A stretch of 64,000 bases of DNA from a virus: IMG/VR virus record IMGVR_UViG_3300024336_000001, positions 24,850 through 88,849 of that record; one strand, 5' to 3'. This document shows positions 6,970-14,094 of the stretch, one piece after another. Positions within the stretch are counted from its first letter, which is position 1, and each line of letters starts with the position of its first letter. The notes under the pieces are model-generated. The model was not told the origin of the DNA. It saw nothing but the letters and a program-made list of their open reading frames with translations, and ran no database searches. A program made the position numbers and the translations under genes.

Positions 6970-9837
6970 TTGGATATATTTTACTGGTCTTCGATAGCTG
7001 CTTTTTTTCTCACATTATTTTTGGCCGTCTTTGTGTATTTTGAGGACAAGCAACGAAGCACCCACAAAGTATTAGGCTTGTTTGTTTTAATCTTGGCCGT
7101 AGGCATCTTTGGTGATTTTTATTACAGAATTCCAATAATTAACTCTTCTTTTATACCCAATATATTGCGGGGCATTTTCGCCATTGTGCCGTTTTCTCCG
7201 GCTTTATGGGTACATTTTATTTTCTTGTTTACAAAAATTAAACCAAAAAAACACGTACTCTCGACTATATATTTAAGTTCATTGGTGTTATCGGTGTTAA
7301 ATGTGCTATTTCCTAAATTTATTTTTAGTGAAGTTTCTTTAACGGCGACACATCTTCTTAAGACAACCCCGTCCATAGGATTTTATTTATTTGCTATATA
7401 TATCTTCGGGGGGGCAACTCTAAGTCTGTATTTTGTTATTAAAGCAAGAAAGCGCAGCGCAGGGCATTTTAGAGAGCAACTAAACTATTATTTGTTTGCA
7501 AACGTTATTATTTTTATAGCTGTAATATTGTATGCAATAGCGGTTGGTTTCTTTCCGGGCTTTCCTCGCCTGGATAATGTGTTTTTAAGTATATATGTTT
7601 TAATTATTGTTTATAGTATTACTAGAAGAGAGCTATTAAACATAAAACTCCTTGTTGGCCGTCTGCTCACATATGGGCTATTAGTAGCGGGGGTCGGCTT
7701 TGTGATGTATATGTCTCGTTTTTCCGTAGACAGTTTCTATTTATCTTCGCTCGTGGCTTTCGTTATCTCTACTTGGCTGGCATCATTTATTTTTATCAAG
7801 GGCAAAAGAAGCTTAATTAATAGAGTATTTGCAGGGTTTTTATTAACGCTATCTGCCGGAATATTTGGCGATTACTTTTATTATACGCCAGTGGTTAACA
7901 ATATTGCTCCAAGAGAATTGTTAAGAGCAGCGTATGTAATAACACCTTTTTCTGCATCTACGTTATTACATTTTATATTCTTATTCACAAAGACTAAGCC
8001 TCCCAAGGGTATAGTCCCATTATTATATACTGGATCTATATTATTGATGGTATTGAACTTAGCGATACCAGCGTTTTATTTTCAATCAGCCACAGTTAAA
8101 ACGTTAGGGGAGTTGAGCACGACAACGACACTGGCTTATCACGTCTTTAGTAGTTATAACCTGATGGCAGTATTGCTTAGTTTTGTGTTTGTAATACGCC
8201 GAAGAAGAAAAAGCAGAGGGAAATTAAGGGCGCAGATGAATTATTATCTTTTTGCTGCGGTTAGTATTATATGTGCAGCACTTTTATATTCTATTGCAAT
8301 GGGAATTTCTCCAAATACTCCAAGATTAGATAATATATTCTTGGTTCTTTATGTTTGTACCATTGCATATAGCATTACTAAAAGTGAACTATTTCAAATT
8401 CAGATTGTTATTAGTCGAACGCTTGCTTATGGGTTAACCTATGCCTCTGTAATATTTATTTTTTTGCTAATGAACCTACATATTAAAGAGCCGAATATAA
8501 AAGTATGGTTTAATCTGTTTTATTGTTTACTGTGTGCATTGGTAGCTCCTAGAGTAAGAGGAAAGCTTCAGACTGGATTAGAAGAGAAATTTGTGTCAGA
8601 CGATTATGAGCCTAATAAGGTTATAGATGAAATAACAAAAGATATTACCGGTGTTTATGAAAGAGAAGGTATTTTTAAAATTTTAATCAAAGCCATAGAA
8701 GCAATTATCAAAACCAAAGATAGTCATTTATTAGTTTTGGAAAAAGGGACTGAAAGAACCAACAATATTTTTCATTTATATGACAAGGATATGATAGAAG
8801 TTGCAAGTATGGACCCAGATAATCCGGTTATCAAATATTTTCATAATAAATATAAGCCAATAAAATTCAGTAAGCTAGATAAGGAAGCGCAGGGCGAACT
8901 AAAAAAATATTATATTAATAGATTTAGCATTCTAATTCCCTTATACTCTCCTCCCAATTTATTTGACGGGCTGCTTATTGTTGGACAAAAAGTATCAGAG
9001 GCCGCTTACACGAATAAAGATATAGGTTTGTTTCAAACCATTATAAATTTTACAAAAGTGATTTTAGATAGACTCCGGCCATATGAGGAAATCAAGCAGG
9101 AGTACGCAGAAGATAGAGAGCGAGTATATGAAGCTAAAATGATGGAAATTCAAGCCAAAAAAAATGAGGACTTCGCTTATACTATTCAAGAGTATAACCA
9201 CGAGATCAGAACCCCTTTAACTATGCTAATTGGAGCTATTCACACCTTACTTTATAAAATTAAAGGACAAAAGCCTATTTCGAACTTAAAAGAAGAGTTA
9301 GATGATATGCTAAAAAATGGAGAGAGGATGAACGATATAGTTGGCACAACATTAAGGCTTACTCCAGGCAGCATTAGTGAAAGAAAGCGGAAAAGAGATC
9401 CCCAAGGAATAAATGAAATTATCCAGCAAGCACTTGATCTATATACGTTTGTACACGAGGTTAAGGTGATTAAGAATTTTAATGAAGAAGAGATATATGT
9501 ATTCGGTGTTAATAATGATATTGAACGCATTTTCATAAATCTAATTCGTAATGCCGATGAAGCAATGCCTAAAGGAGGAAAGCTTCAAATTAAAACCTCC
9601 CTGCAAAATCAAGAAGCTTGCATTGAGATAAAAGACACCGGAATAGGAATCCCGGAAGAAGATCAACAAAAAGTATGGGAAATACATCGCTCAAGACATG
9701 TAACAAAAGGCAGAGGCTTAGGTTTGTCGATAGTTCATAGATTAGTGACTGAGCACCAAGCCAGGATCACTTTAAATAGTATAGAAGGGGAAGGCACAAC
9801 TTTTACTGTGCTTTTTCCGACAGTGGAGGCTATTTAG
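6970..9837 (+). CDS. Membrane sensor histidine kinase with duplicated 7TM-type domain
   Basis: Start is TTG at 6970, two bases after the synthase stop, with AAAGG upstream. Two homologous multi-pass units occupy residues 1-252 and 253-505; matching blocks are GIFGDFYYRIP/GIFGDYFYYTP and HFIFLFTK in both, offset by 252 residues. They resemble the N-terminal 7TM region of bacterial histidine kinases. A GAF-like domain follows (about 555-700, with LIPLYSP...GLLIVGQK), then HisKA with His744 in NHEIRTPL, and an HATPase domain with Asn861 (RNADEAM), Asp889 (DTGIGIP) and GRGLGLS at 914-920. All kinase motifs are intact, so it should autophosphorylate. The likely ligand is a small hydrophobic molecule; the adjacent synthase suggests its product. 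Confidence 0.9.
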   Translation: MDIFYWSSIAAFFLTLFLAVFVYFEDKQRSTHKVLGLFVLILAVGIFGDFYYRIPIINSSFIPNILRGIFAIVPFSPALWVHFIFLFTKIKPKKHVLSTIYLSSLVLSVLNVLFPKFIFSEVSLTATHLLKTTPSIGFYLFAIYIFGGATLSLYFVIKARKRSAGHFREQLNYYLFANVIIFIAVILYAIAVGFFPGFPRLDNVFLSIYVLIIVYSITRRELLNIKLLVGRLLTYGLLVAGVGFVMYMSRFSVDSFYLSSLVAFVISTWLASFIFIKGKRSLINRVFAGFLLTLSAGIFGDYFYYTPVVNNIAPRELLRAAYVITPFSASTLLHFIFLFTKTKPPKGIVPLLYTGSILLMVLNLAIPAFYFQSATVKTLGELSTTTTLAYHVFSSYNLMAVLLSFVFVIRRRRKSRGKLRAQMNYYLFAAVSIICAALLYSIAMGISPNTPRLDNIFLVLYVCTIAYSITKSELFQIQIVISRTLAYGLTYASVIFIFLLMNLHIKEPNIKVWFNLFYCLLCALVAPRVRGKLQTGLEEKFVSDDYEPNKVIDEITKDITGVYEREGIFKILIKAIEAIIKTKDSHLLVLEKGTERTNNIFHLYDKDMIEVASMDPDNPVIKYFHNKYKPIKFSKLDKEAQGELKKYYINRFSILIPLYSPPNLFDGLLIVGQKVSEAAYTNKDIGLFQTIINFTKVILDRLRPYEEIKQEYAEDRERVYEAKMMEIQAKKNEDFAYTIQEYNHEIRTPLTMLIGAIHTLLYKIKGQKPISNLKEELDDMLKNGERMNDIVGTTLRLTPGSISERKRKRDPQGINEIIQQALDLYTFVHEVKVIKNFNEEEIYVFGVNNDIERIFINLIRNADEAMPKGGKLQIKTSLQNQEACIEIKDTGIGIPEEDQQKVWEIHRSRHVTKGRGLGLSIVHRLVTEHQARITLNSIEGEGTTFTVLFPTVEAI

Positions 9838-10072
9838 CCTCTGTAAGCGTCTGGGGTTTATTGATATATATAGACACTGGTTTATTTGAAGTAGGTCCAA
9901 ATAAAGCTTGCTTGCTTGATATCATGCTTTGAAAATTATCATCAGTATATTTGTGGCTATAGGGCACATATTTTTTTGCTAAATCGACAAATAGTTCCCC
10001 AGCCCTTTCAAAATTATCAACTATAATATTTTCAGCTAGACTAAAGTTTTCAATTACAATAAGGTTCCACAT
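9830..10072 (-). CDS. Small hypothetical protein of the signalling island, 80 aa
   Basis: The ATG at 10072 follows CTGGGGA on the minus strand. It is the last gene of the leftward operon (membrane protein, response regulator, this protein) and its end overlaps the histidine kinase end by eight bases. The product has a helical N-terminal half (NFERAGELFVDLAKKYV) and no recognised domain. It could be an output or phosphotransfer accessory, but no conserved His context supports that. Confidence 0.5.
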   Translation of the reverse strand: MWNLIVIENFSLAENIIVDNFERAGELFVDLAKKYVPYSHKYTDDNFQSMISSKQALFGPTSNKPVSIYINKPQTLTEAK

Positions 10073-10114
10073 AGATATTCCCCAGGGCAGTTAAGATTAG
10101 CTGCTATCTCTTGA

Positions 10115-10612
10115 TTATTTAGATTCGTCTTCTAGTTCTTTGCGTCTGACATAAGATTTTTCTCTTAGATCATCTTTCATGTATTCACCATGCTTTTTGA
10201 TGACAACCTTTTCTAAAACATCTACTAATTCGTCTGGGTTAAATGGTTTTTTAAGATACCCTACTGCACCCCCCACAATGGGGCTAGTAGCTTTAGCCCA
10301 TTTTTTTTGATCTTCGTAAGCACTTAGTATAATAACACTCATTTCTTCATAAAAGCCTTCAGATTTGCGCCACTCCCTGAGCATATCAAGCCCATCCAGG
10401 TCAGGCATTTTTATGTCTAAAATTACACAATCAATTTTATTTGGTCCTATACCAACCCAGGTTTTATGTTTTTTTAATGTTTTCAAGCCTTCTTTTCCGC
10501 CGTTAGCGGTAATGATATTCCATCCTAAACGATCCTCAACAGTATTTTTTATCAAGTTTGTAACGCCCACCTCATCATCAATAGCTAAAATTAAAGGTTT
10601 ACCTTTTTTCAT
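10115..10612 (-). CDS. Single-domain response regulator (CheY-like receiver)
   Basis: A complete receiver domain covers residues about 6-140: acidic pair Asp12-Asp13, phospho-acceptor Asp66 in VILDIKMPDLDG, Ser97 at the switch position (IILSAYED), and Lys122 in YLKKPF. A charged 25-residue tail follows, with no DNA-binding or enzymatic output domain. AAGGAGG lies upstream. It is convergent with the kinase gene and the most likely phospho-acceptor for it. Without an output domain it must act by protein contact or as a phosphate sink. Confidence 0.92.
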   Translation of the reverse strand: MKKGKPLILAIDDEVGVTNLIKNTVEDRLGWNIITANGGKEGLKTLKKHKTWVGIGPNKIDCVILDIKMPDLDGLDMLREWRKSEGFYEEMSVIILSAYEDQKKWAKATSPIVGGAVGYLKKPFNPDELVDVLEKVVIKKHGEYMKDDLREKSYVRRKELEDESK

Positions 10613-11024
10613 TTATGCCTCCTTTTTCAAATTTATTGTCCCAATAATCAAGACAATGCCCAAGAACATGATAAGGGCCTAAAAAGAAACCTTTAATTGG
10701 AAAATACACAATTAAAGGAAGATAGATAGCGAAAACAGTAAAAGCCTCTACAAACGGATGAGAGGGCTTTCTTTGACCGGCTTTATACTCTTTTTCAACC
10801 CGTGTTTTTTCGTATTCATTGCCAATGGCGTTTAGATAATAAGCCATATGTTTGTGGAAACTAGCTTGAGGATATGATTTTCTGTTCATAAGAGAATCAC
10901 GTATACAGCGAGCCATGTTTTTGTACCAAGAAACAAAGCCACCTAAAAAACCAATTATCGCTCCGTAAACTATTGACCATAACAATACGATTAAAAAGTA
11001 AATGTAAAATAAGATTTTTTTCAT
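10599..11024 (-). CDS. Small inner-membrane protein, 141 aa
   Basis: The best start is the ATG at 11024, preceded by GGAAGG; an ATG at 11039 lacks a site. An N-terminal hydrophobic helix (ILFYIYFLIVLLWSIVYGA) is followed by a second short one (AIIGFLGGFV), a basic cytoplasmic-type loop, and a third near residues 98-120 (FAIYLPLIVYFPIKGFF). It overlaps the response regulator start by 14 bases, so the two are translationally coupled and perhaps interact. No family recognised. Its promoter faces palindrome site 2. Confidence 0.7.
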   Translation of the reverse strand: MKKILFYIYFLIVLLWSIVYGAIIGFLGGFVSWYKNMARCIRDSLMNRKSYPQASFHKHMAYYLNAIGNEYEKTRVEKEYKAGQRKPSHPFVEAFTVFAIYLPLIVYFPIKGFFLGPYHVLGHCLDYWDNKFEKGGINEKR

Positions 11025-11078
11025 ATAATAGCCTTCCATAATGACATCATTATATCACTATTTTAGCATTGTATCACT

Positions 11079-11094
11079 GTTTGATGCATCAAAC
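11079..11094. promoter_or_regulatory. Palindromic motif site 2, perfect 16-bp dyad
   Basis: GTTTGATGCATCAAAC is a perfect palindrome placed between the divergent response-regulator operon (start 11024) and the rightward HU-like operon (start 11214). A protein bound here could control both. TATAAT-like boxes follow at 11111-11117 and near 11192. It is the best copy of the four-site TTTGATNNNYCAAA set. Confidence 0.7.
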
Positions 11095-11213
11095 AAATAA
11101 ACAATATGTTGTATAATGTAGAAATGTAAAATAACCATATGGCATAAGGCTATAAGTAACATTACATTCGGCTTATAATGCAATGTATTCTATAATAATG
11201 AGGGAGAATAAAA

Positions 11214-11480
11214 ATGAATAATGAATTTGGAATCAGCGATCTTCAAATAAAACTAATGGCAAATAAGCTGGGGTATCCAGGAGGGCTATCTGAGCAGGAA
11301 TTAGCGGATATTAAGGTGGGGCTTATTGGAGAAATATTCAAAAAAAGGGAAGAGCTAGTATACCCTGTTATTAAATATGCCCTTGAGCTAAGGCTTAAGA
11401 AAAATAAAGGTGTAGTTCGTACAAGATGTTGTGAAAAAGATGCTGCGAAAATAAGGTGCTGTGATAAGAATGAAGACTAA
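11214..11480 (+). CDS. Hypothetical protein, 88 aa
   Basis: GAGGGAG precedes the ATG at 11214. The protein is helical, and the C-terminus contains two near-repeats, RTRCCEKDAAK and IRCCDKNED, giving two Cys-Cys pairs that could bind metal. The stop overlaps the HU-like gene. No family recognised. Confidence 0.6.
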   Translation: MNNEFGISDLQIKLMANKLGYPGGLSEQELADIKVGLIGEIFKKREELVYPVIKYALELRLKKNKGVVRTRCCEKDAAKIRCCDKNED

Positions 11481-11787
11481 GTATCTTAAAGATATCCTCA
11501 CAAGGATGTGCAGGCATCCTAAAAAATATCCATTAACAAACAGGTCTTCGGTTACAAATGCCCAAAGACTAGAAATAATTAAGGGGGTTTTCGATGAAAT
11601 GATAGAATGTTTATTAGAGGGGTGTAATTTTGAAATAAAGAATTTTGGGACAATAAAACGGAAAGAAAGACCAGGGAGAACTTATAGGAACCCCAAAACA
11701 GGTGATAAAATTAAAAAGGATCCGGCAACAACATTGAAGTTTAATATAGCAAAAAAGATGAGAGACAGGCTAAATGAGCAATCCTGA
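11470..11787 (+). CDS. HU/IHF-family DNA-binding protein
   Basis: The frame opens with GTG at 11461 and ATG at 11470; the latter is used here, giving 105 aa. The second half matches the HU/IHF signature: IKNFGTIKRKERPGRTYRNP, then KTGDKIKKDPATTLKF, then helix. These proteins bend or coat DNA; phage copies can help integrase complexes, replication or nucleoid remodelling. Position two genes before the integrase makes an intasome role plausible. The N-terminal helix pair is slightly longer than usual (about 90 aa). Confidence 0.82.
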   Translation: MKTKYLKDILTRMCRHPKKYPLTNRSSVTNAQRLEIIKGVFDEMIECLLEGCNFEIKNFGTIKRKERPGRTYRNPKTGDKIKKDPATTLKFNIAKKMRDRLNEQS

Positions 11788-11828
11788 ATATAATGAGCCA
11801 AAGCAAGGAAATAAGTTCAAAGAGGGAA

Positions 11829-12062
11829 ATGATGGGAGAAATGGATCAAAAAAGGATTATGAAAAAACTCGGAAGTAAAATTACTACTTTAAAGAAAAAG
11901 GAAGGGTTAGTTACTGAGGAATTAGCAAAGAAAATAGACGTAGCAAGAAGTACCTTATGGTGTATTGAGACGGGAAAAGTAGACCCTAAAATGAGCACAG
12001 TAGTAAAGATAGCAAAGTTTTTTGGTATGAGCATTTCGGAATTATTAGATTTTAATAAATAG
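11829..12062 (+). CDS. XRE-family transcriptional regulator
   Basis: The frame is open from an ATG at 11793, but GAGGG just upstream of the ATG at 11829 favours the shorter 77-aa form. The HTH is clear: ITTLKKKEGLVTEELAKKI, then RSTLWCIETGK, then VVKIAKFFGMSISELL. It lies directly upstream of the integrase promoter, which contains a 10-bp inverted repeat, so it may control integrase. It is the third XRE protein of the window. Confidence 0.8.
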   Translation: MMGEMDQKRIMKKLGSKITTLKKKEGLVTEELAKKIDVARSTLWCIETGKVDPKMSTVVKIAKFFGMSISELLDFNK

Positions 12063-12091
12063 AATCAGCCATATATTTTTTAAACTCATAA

Positions 12092-12152
12092 TCTCGCATA
12101 AATAAATATATATACATTGACAAATACACTAATTATGCATTATTATGCGAGA
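12092..12152 (+). promoter_or_regulatory. Integrase promoter framed by a 10-bp inverted repeat
   Basis: TTGACA (12117-12122) and TATTAT (12141-12146) form a strong promoter with an 18-base spacer. TCTCGCATAA (12092-12101) and TTATGCGAGA (12143-12152) are perfect inverted repeats; the second overlaps the -10 box. The arrangement fits repression by looping or by a dimer at each arm, for example by the XRE protein just upstream or by the integrase itself. Confidence 0.6.
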
Positions 12153-12168
12153 AACAAGGAGGTTTAAA

Positions 12169-13239
12169 TTGAATACTGAATTAAAATTACATAATGATAT
12201 AGAAACAAGGATTGAAAAGTTACCTGAACACTATAAAAAGTTTTTTATATGGAAGCAGCCAAACAAATCTACAAGACGACATACGATCAAATCATATTTA
12301 TTGCATTTGAATAAAGTAGAAGATCTATTAGGGAAAAAGTTGATGGAGAAAAAGGGGGCAGCATATGTTTCTGTAACCAAAGATGAGTTGGTTCAACTAA
12401 AAGACACTCTATCACATAAGCTTAACCATAAACCTTCAAGCGTGAATGCTTATTTAGCTTCAATAAAATCTATTTTCAAATATTGGACACAAGAGTTGGA
12501 GATTGTAGAAAAATCCCCTATCCCGCTGGACTTTCAAGAAGAAGAACCATACGCAGAGAAGGAAATGTATATTACTGAAGAACATTTAAGGGAAATAAAT
12601 AATATATTAGATGAGCTGGTTAAGACAGTTACAACTAAAATACCGGCCAGCATGAATGTCACAAGCCTTTTCTTCCATGCTTTACAACGCAAGGCAATTA
12701 TTAGGTTAATGATTGATACAGGGGCTAGAGTTGGGGAAATTGCTGGAATTACTGCAAATGATTTTGACAGATACGAAATTATGATAGACAAGAGAAAGCA
12801 CAAACAATGGCAAGTGAAAATATATAATTCTAAAAAACGAGATGGATCTCCCTTAGCTCGCTGGCTACCTATATCAAAAGAAACAAAAAAAGCAGTGGAT
12901 GAAATGCTTTATCATGCTCAATTAAAAATAAAAAACGGGGAACTGCCTTTATCAACTGCAAACTTTAGTAAAGCCTTTCATAGAAAAAATAGATCTAGGG
13001 CAATTCAAACTTGGATTAACGAGATACAAAAAGACCTTAATAAAATGGGGTACAATATCCCGAAGCTGACACCCCATCATTTTAGACATCTGTTTGCTAC
13101 CAGACTAATTCTGGCAGGCGAAAACGATGCAACCGTACAGAAAATGTTAGGGCAAAAAAACATTCAAAGTATAATCAGGTATGTTAAAGCCAGCAACCAA
13201 ATGGCTGGAGCTGCCAGCTATAGAACCTTTGGTTTTTAA
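12169..13239 (+). CDS. int: Tyrosine recombinase (phage integrase)
   Basis: The start is taken as TTG at 12169, because AAGGAGG lies six bases upstream and the alternative ATG at 12145 falls inside the -10 box. A SAM-like core-binding domain (about 30-125) precedes the catalytic domain. Arg187 in GARVGEIAGI, His304-x-Arg306-His307 in HHFRH, and nucleophile Tyr338 in IIRYV are present. The position usually held by His or Trp after LG is Gln (LGQKNIQ), an accepted variant in some integrases. It supports a temperate, integrating life cycle. No attachment site could be defined. Confidence 0.92.
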   Translation: MNTELKLHNDIETRIEKLPEHYKKFFIWKQPNKSTRRHTIKSYLLHLNKVEDLLGKKLMEKKGAAYVSVTKDELVQLKDTLSHKLNHKPSSVNAYLASIKSIFKYWTQELEIVEKSPIPLDFQEEEPYAEKEMYITEEHLREINNILDELVKTVTTKIPASMNVTSLFFHALQRKAIIRLMIDTGARVGEIAGITANDFDRYEIMIDKRKHKQWQVKIYNSKKRDGSPLARWLPISKETKKAVDEMLYHAQLKIKNGELPLSTANFSKAFHRKNRSRAIQTWINEIQKDLNKMGYNIPKLTPHHFRHLFATRLILAGENDATVQKMLGQKNIQSIIRYVKASNQMAGAASYRTFGF

Positions 13240-13240
13240 C

Positions 13241-13483
13241 TTATATATCTTCAAAGATTAATGAGACGTGATCCCCGTCTTTAACAGCTAACAAATTTTT
13301 GTTTAGTTCGGGCCTATACCTAGTTAACCAGCCACCTACGTTTGCTAAAATGTTTTTTATGTAAGTTCCTTGATTTTCAGGATTTAATACTTGAGGATCC
13401 TTTATTACAAATTTCCCATCTGTCTCAATTATAGAGATGATTTTTTCTATAGTTGCCTCAGTTTTTTGTACCTTATCTGACAA
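13241..13483 (-). CDS. Hypothetical protein, 80 aa
   Basis: The probable start is TTG at 13483, ten bases after the stop of the secreted-protein gene at 13493-13759. The ribosome site is weak, so the start is uncertain. The product is alpha then beta, with GGWLTRYRPELNKNLL and an acidic end. It is convergent with the integrase (one-base gap). Function unknown. Confidence 0.5.
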   Translation of the reverse strand: MSDKVQKTEATIEKIISIIETDGKFVIKDPQVLNPENQGTYIKNILANVGGWLTRYRPELNKNLLAVKDGDHVSLIFEDI

Positions 13484-13492
13484 AATTAACGC

Positions 13493-13759
13493 CTAATAAG
13501 AGTACGAAGGGTAGCTGTAATAATCGCTTGATTTCTTTGTTTTATATTTATTGGTTCCGGTTTTCCCTGTGTAAGTATTATAGTTCCCAGAATAGCTGAA
13601 ATTATCTTTTACGGTGTTGTTTGATTTAGTTCTATAGTATCCGTTTACATATGTGCCATTTTTGCGAGTATAGCCTTTTACATAGGTCGAGCCTACACAA
13701 AACACAGTGGTAGTAAACATAAAAAGCATTAATAATGCTGAGATAAAATATTTTTTCAT
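13493..13759 (-). CDS. Secreted Tyr/Gly/Asn-rich small protein
   Basis: The better start is the ATG at 13759, after GAAGGGAG. It opens with a signal peptide (MKKYFISALLMLFMFTTTVF). The mature part contains the TYVKGYTRKNGTYVNGYYR and YSGNYNTYTGKTGTNKY pattern found in many small exported bacterial proteins of unknown role. On a prophage it may be a lysogenic conversion gene expressed from its own promoter, since it sits opposite in direction to its neighbours. The C-terminus is rich in Ser and Tyr. Confidence 0.75.
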   Translation of the reverse strand: MKKYFISALLMLFMFTTTVFCVGSTYVKGYTRKNGTYVNGYYRTKSNNTVKDNFSYSGNYNTYTGKTGTNKYKTKKSSDYYSYPSYSY

Positions 13760-13844
13760 TGAAAAAACTCCCTTCATTTAACTTAAGATAATGGTAGCAC
13801 AGCACCAACTTTTTTTTAAACCTTTTCCGGGGTTTTGTGCCTAA

Positions 13845-13860
13845 TTTTGATGTGCCAAAA
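13845..13860. promoter_or_regulatory. Palindromic motif site 4 (weaker copy)
   Basis: TTTTGATGTGCCAAAA matches TTTGATNNNYCAAA and lies between the divergent secreted-protein gene (start 13759) and the helicase operon (start about 13903). It agrees with site 1 at 12 of 16 positions. The location fits control of the replication operon. Confidence 0.5.
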
Positions 13861-13902
13861 ACTAAAATGTAGTAATTAGGCTATTACGCCATAATGTTGG
13901 CT

Positions 13903-14094
13903 ATGCCTAAAAACAAGATAAATAATTTTCCTCATTCAACAAAACTCAGATTTACAAAAAACAACTTCAATAAGTTAAGAAAAATCAAATACGACAATAA
14001 CTCTTCATTCAATAAAATCATAAACGCTTTAATTTCACAAATTGACGAAAAATCTATTTCAAGCACTATCAAAAGCTGGAAGGCGAGTCTATGA
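13903..14094 (+). CDS. Small putative ribbon-helix-helix protein
   Basis: The start may be the ATG at 13894 or 13903. The pattern of a short strand (STKLRFT) followed by two helices (KNNFNKLRKIKYD and SSFNKIINALISQI) is like Arc/CopG-type ribbon-helix-helix DNA binders. It overlaps the SNF2 helicase start (ATGA). It may autoregulate the replication operon, perhaps through the adjacent palindrome. Family call is by pattern only. Confidence 0.55.
   Translation: MPKNKINNFPHSTKLRFTKNNFNKLRKIKYDNNSSFNKIINALISQIDEKSISSTIKSWKASL

Noticed and set aside
11040-11213. Possible tRNA or small RNA in the gap before the HU-like operon
   Set aside because: No cloverleaf or CCA-type end; the region is explained by a palindrome and AT-rich promoter boxes.
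13241-13759. Pair of small leftward genes as a toxin-antitoxin system
   Set aside because: One product has a clear signal peptide and a known secreted-protein pattern, and neither shows toxin or antitoxin motifs.
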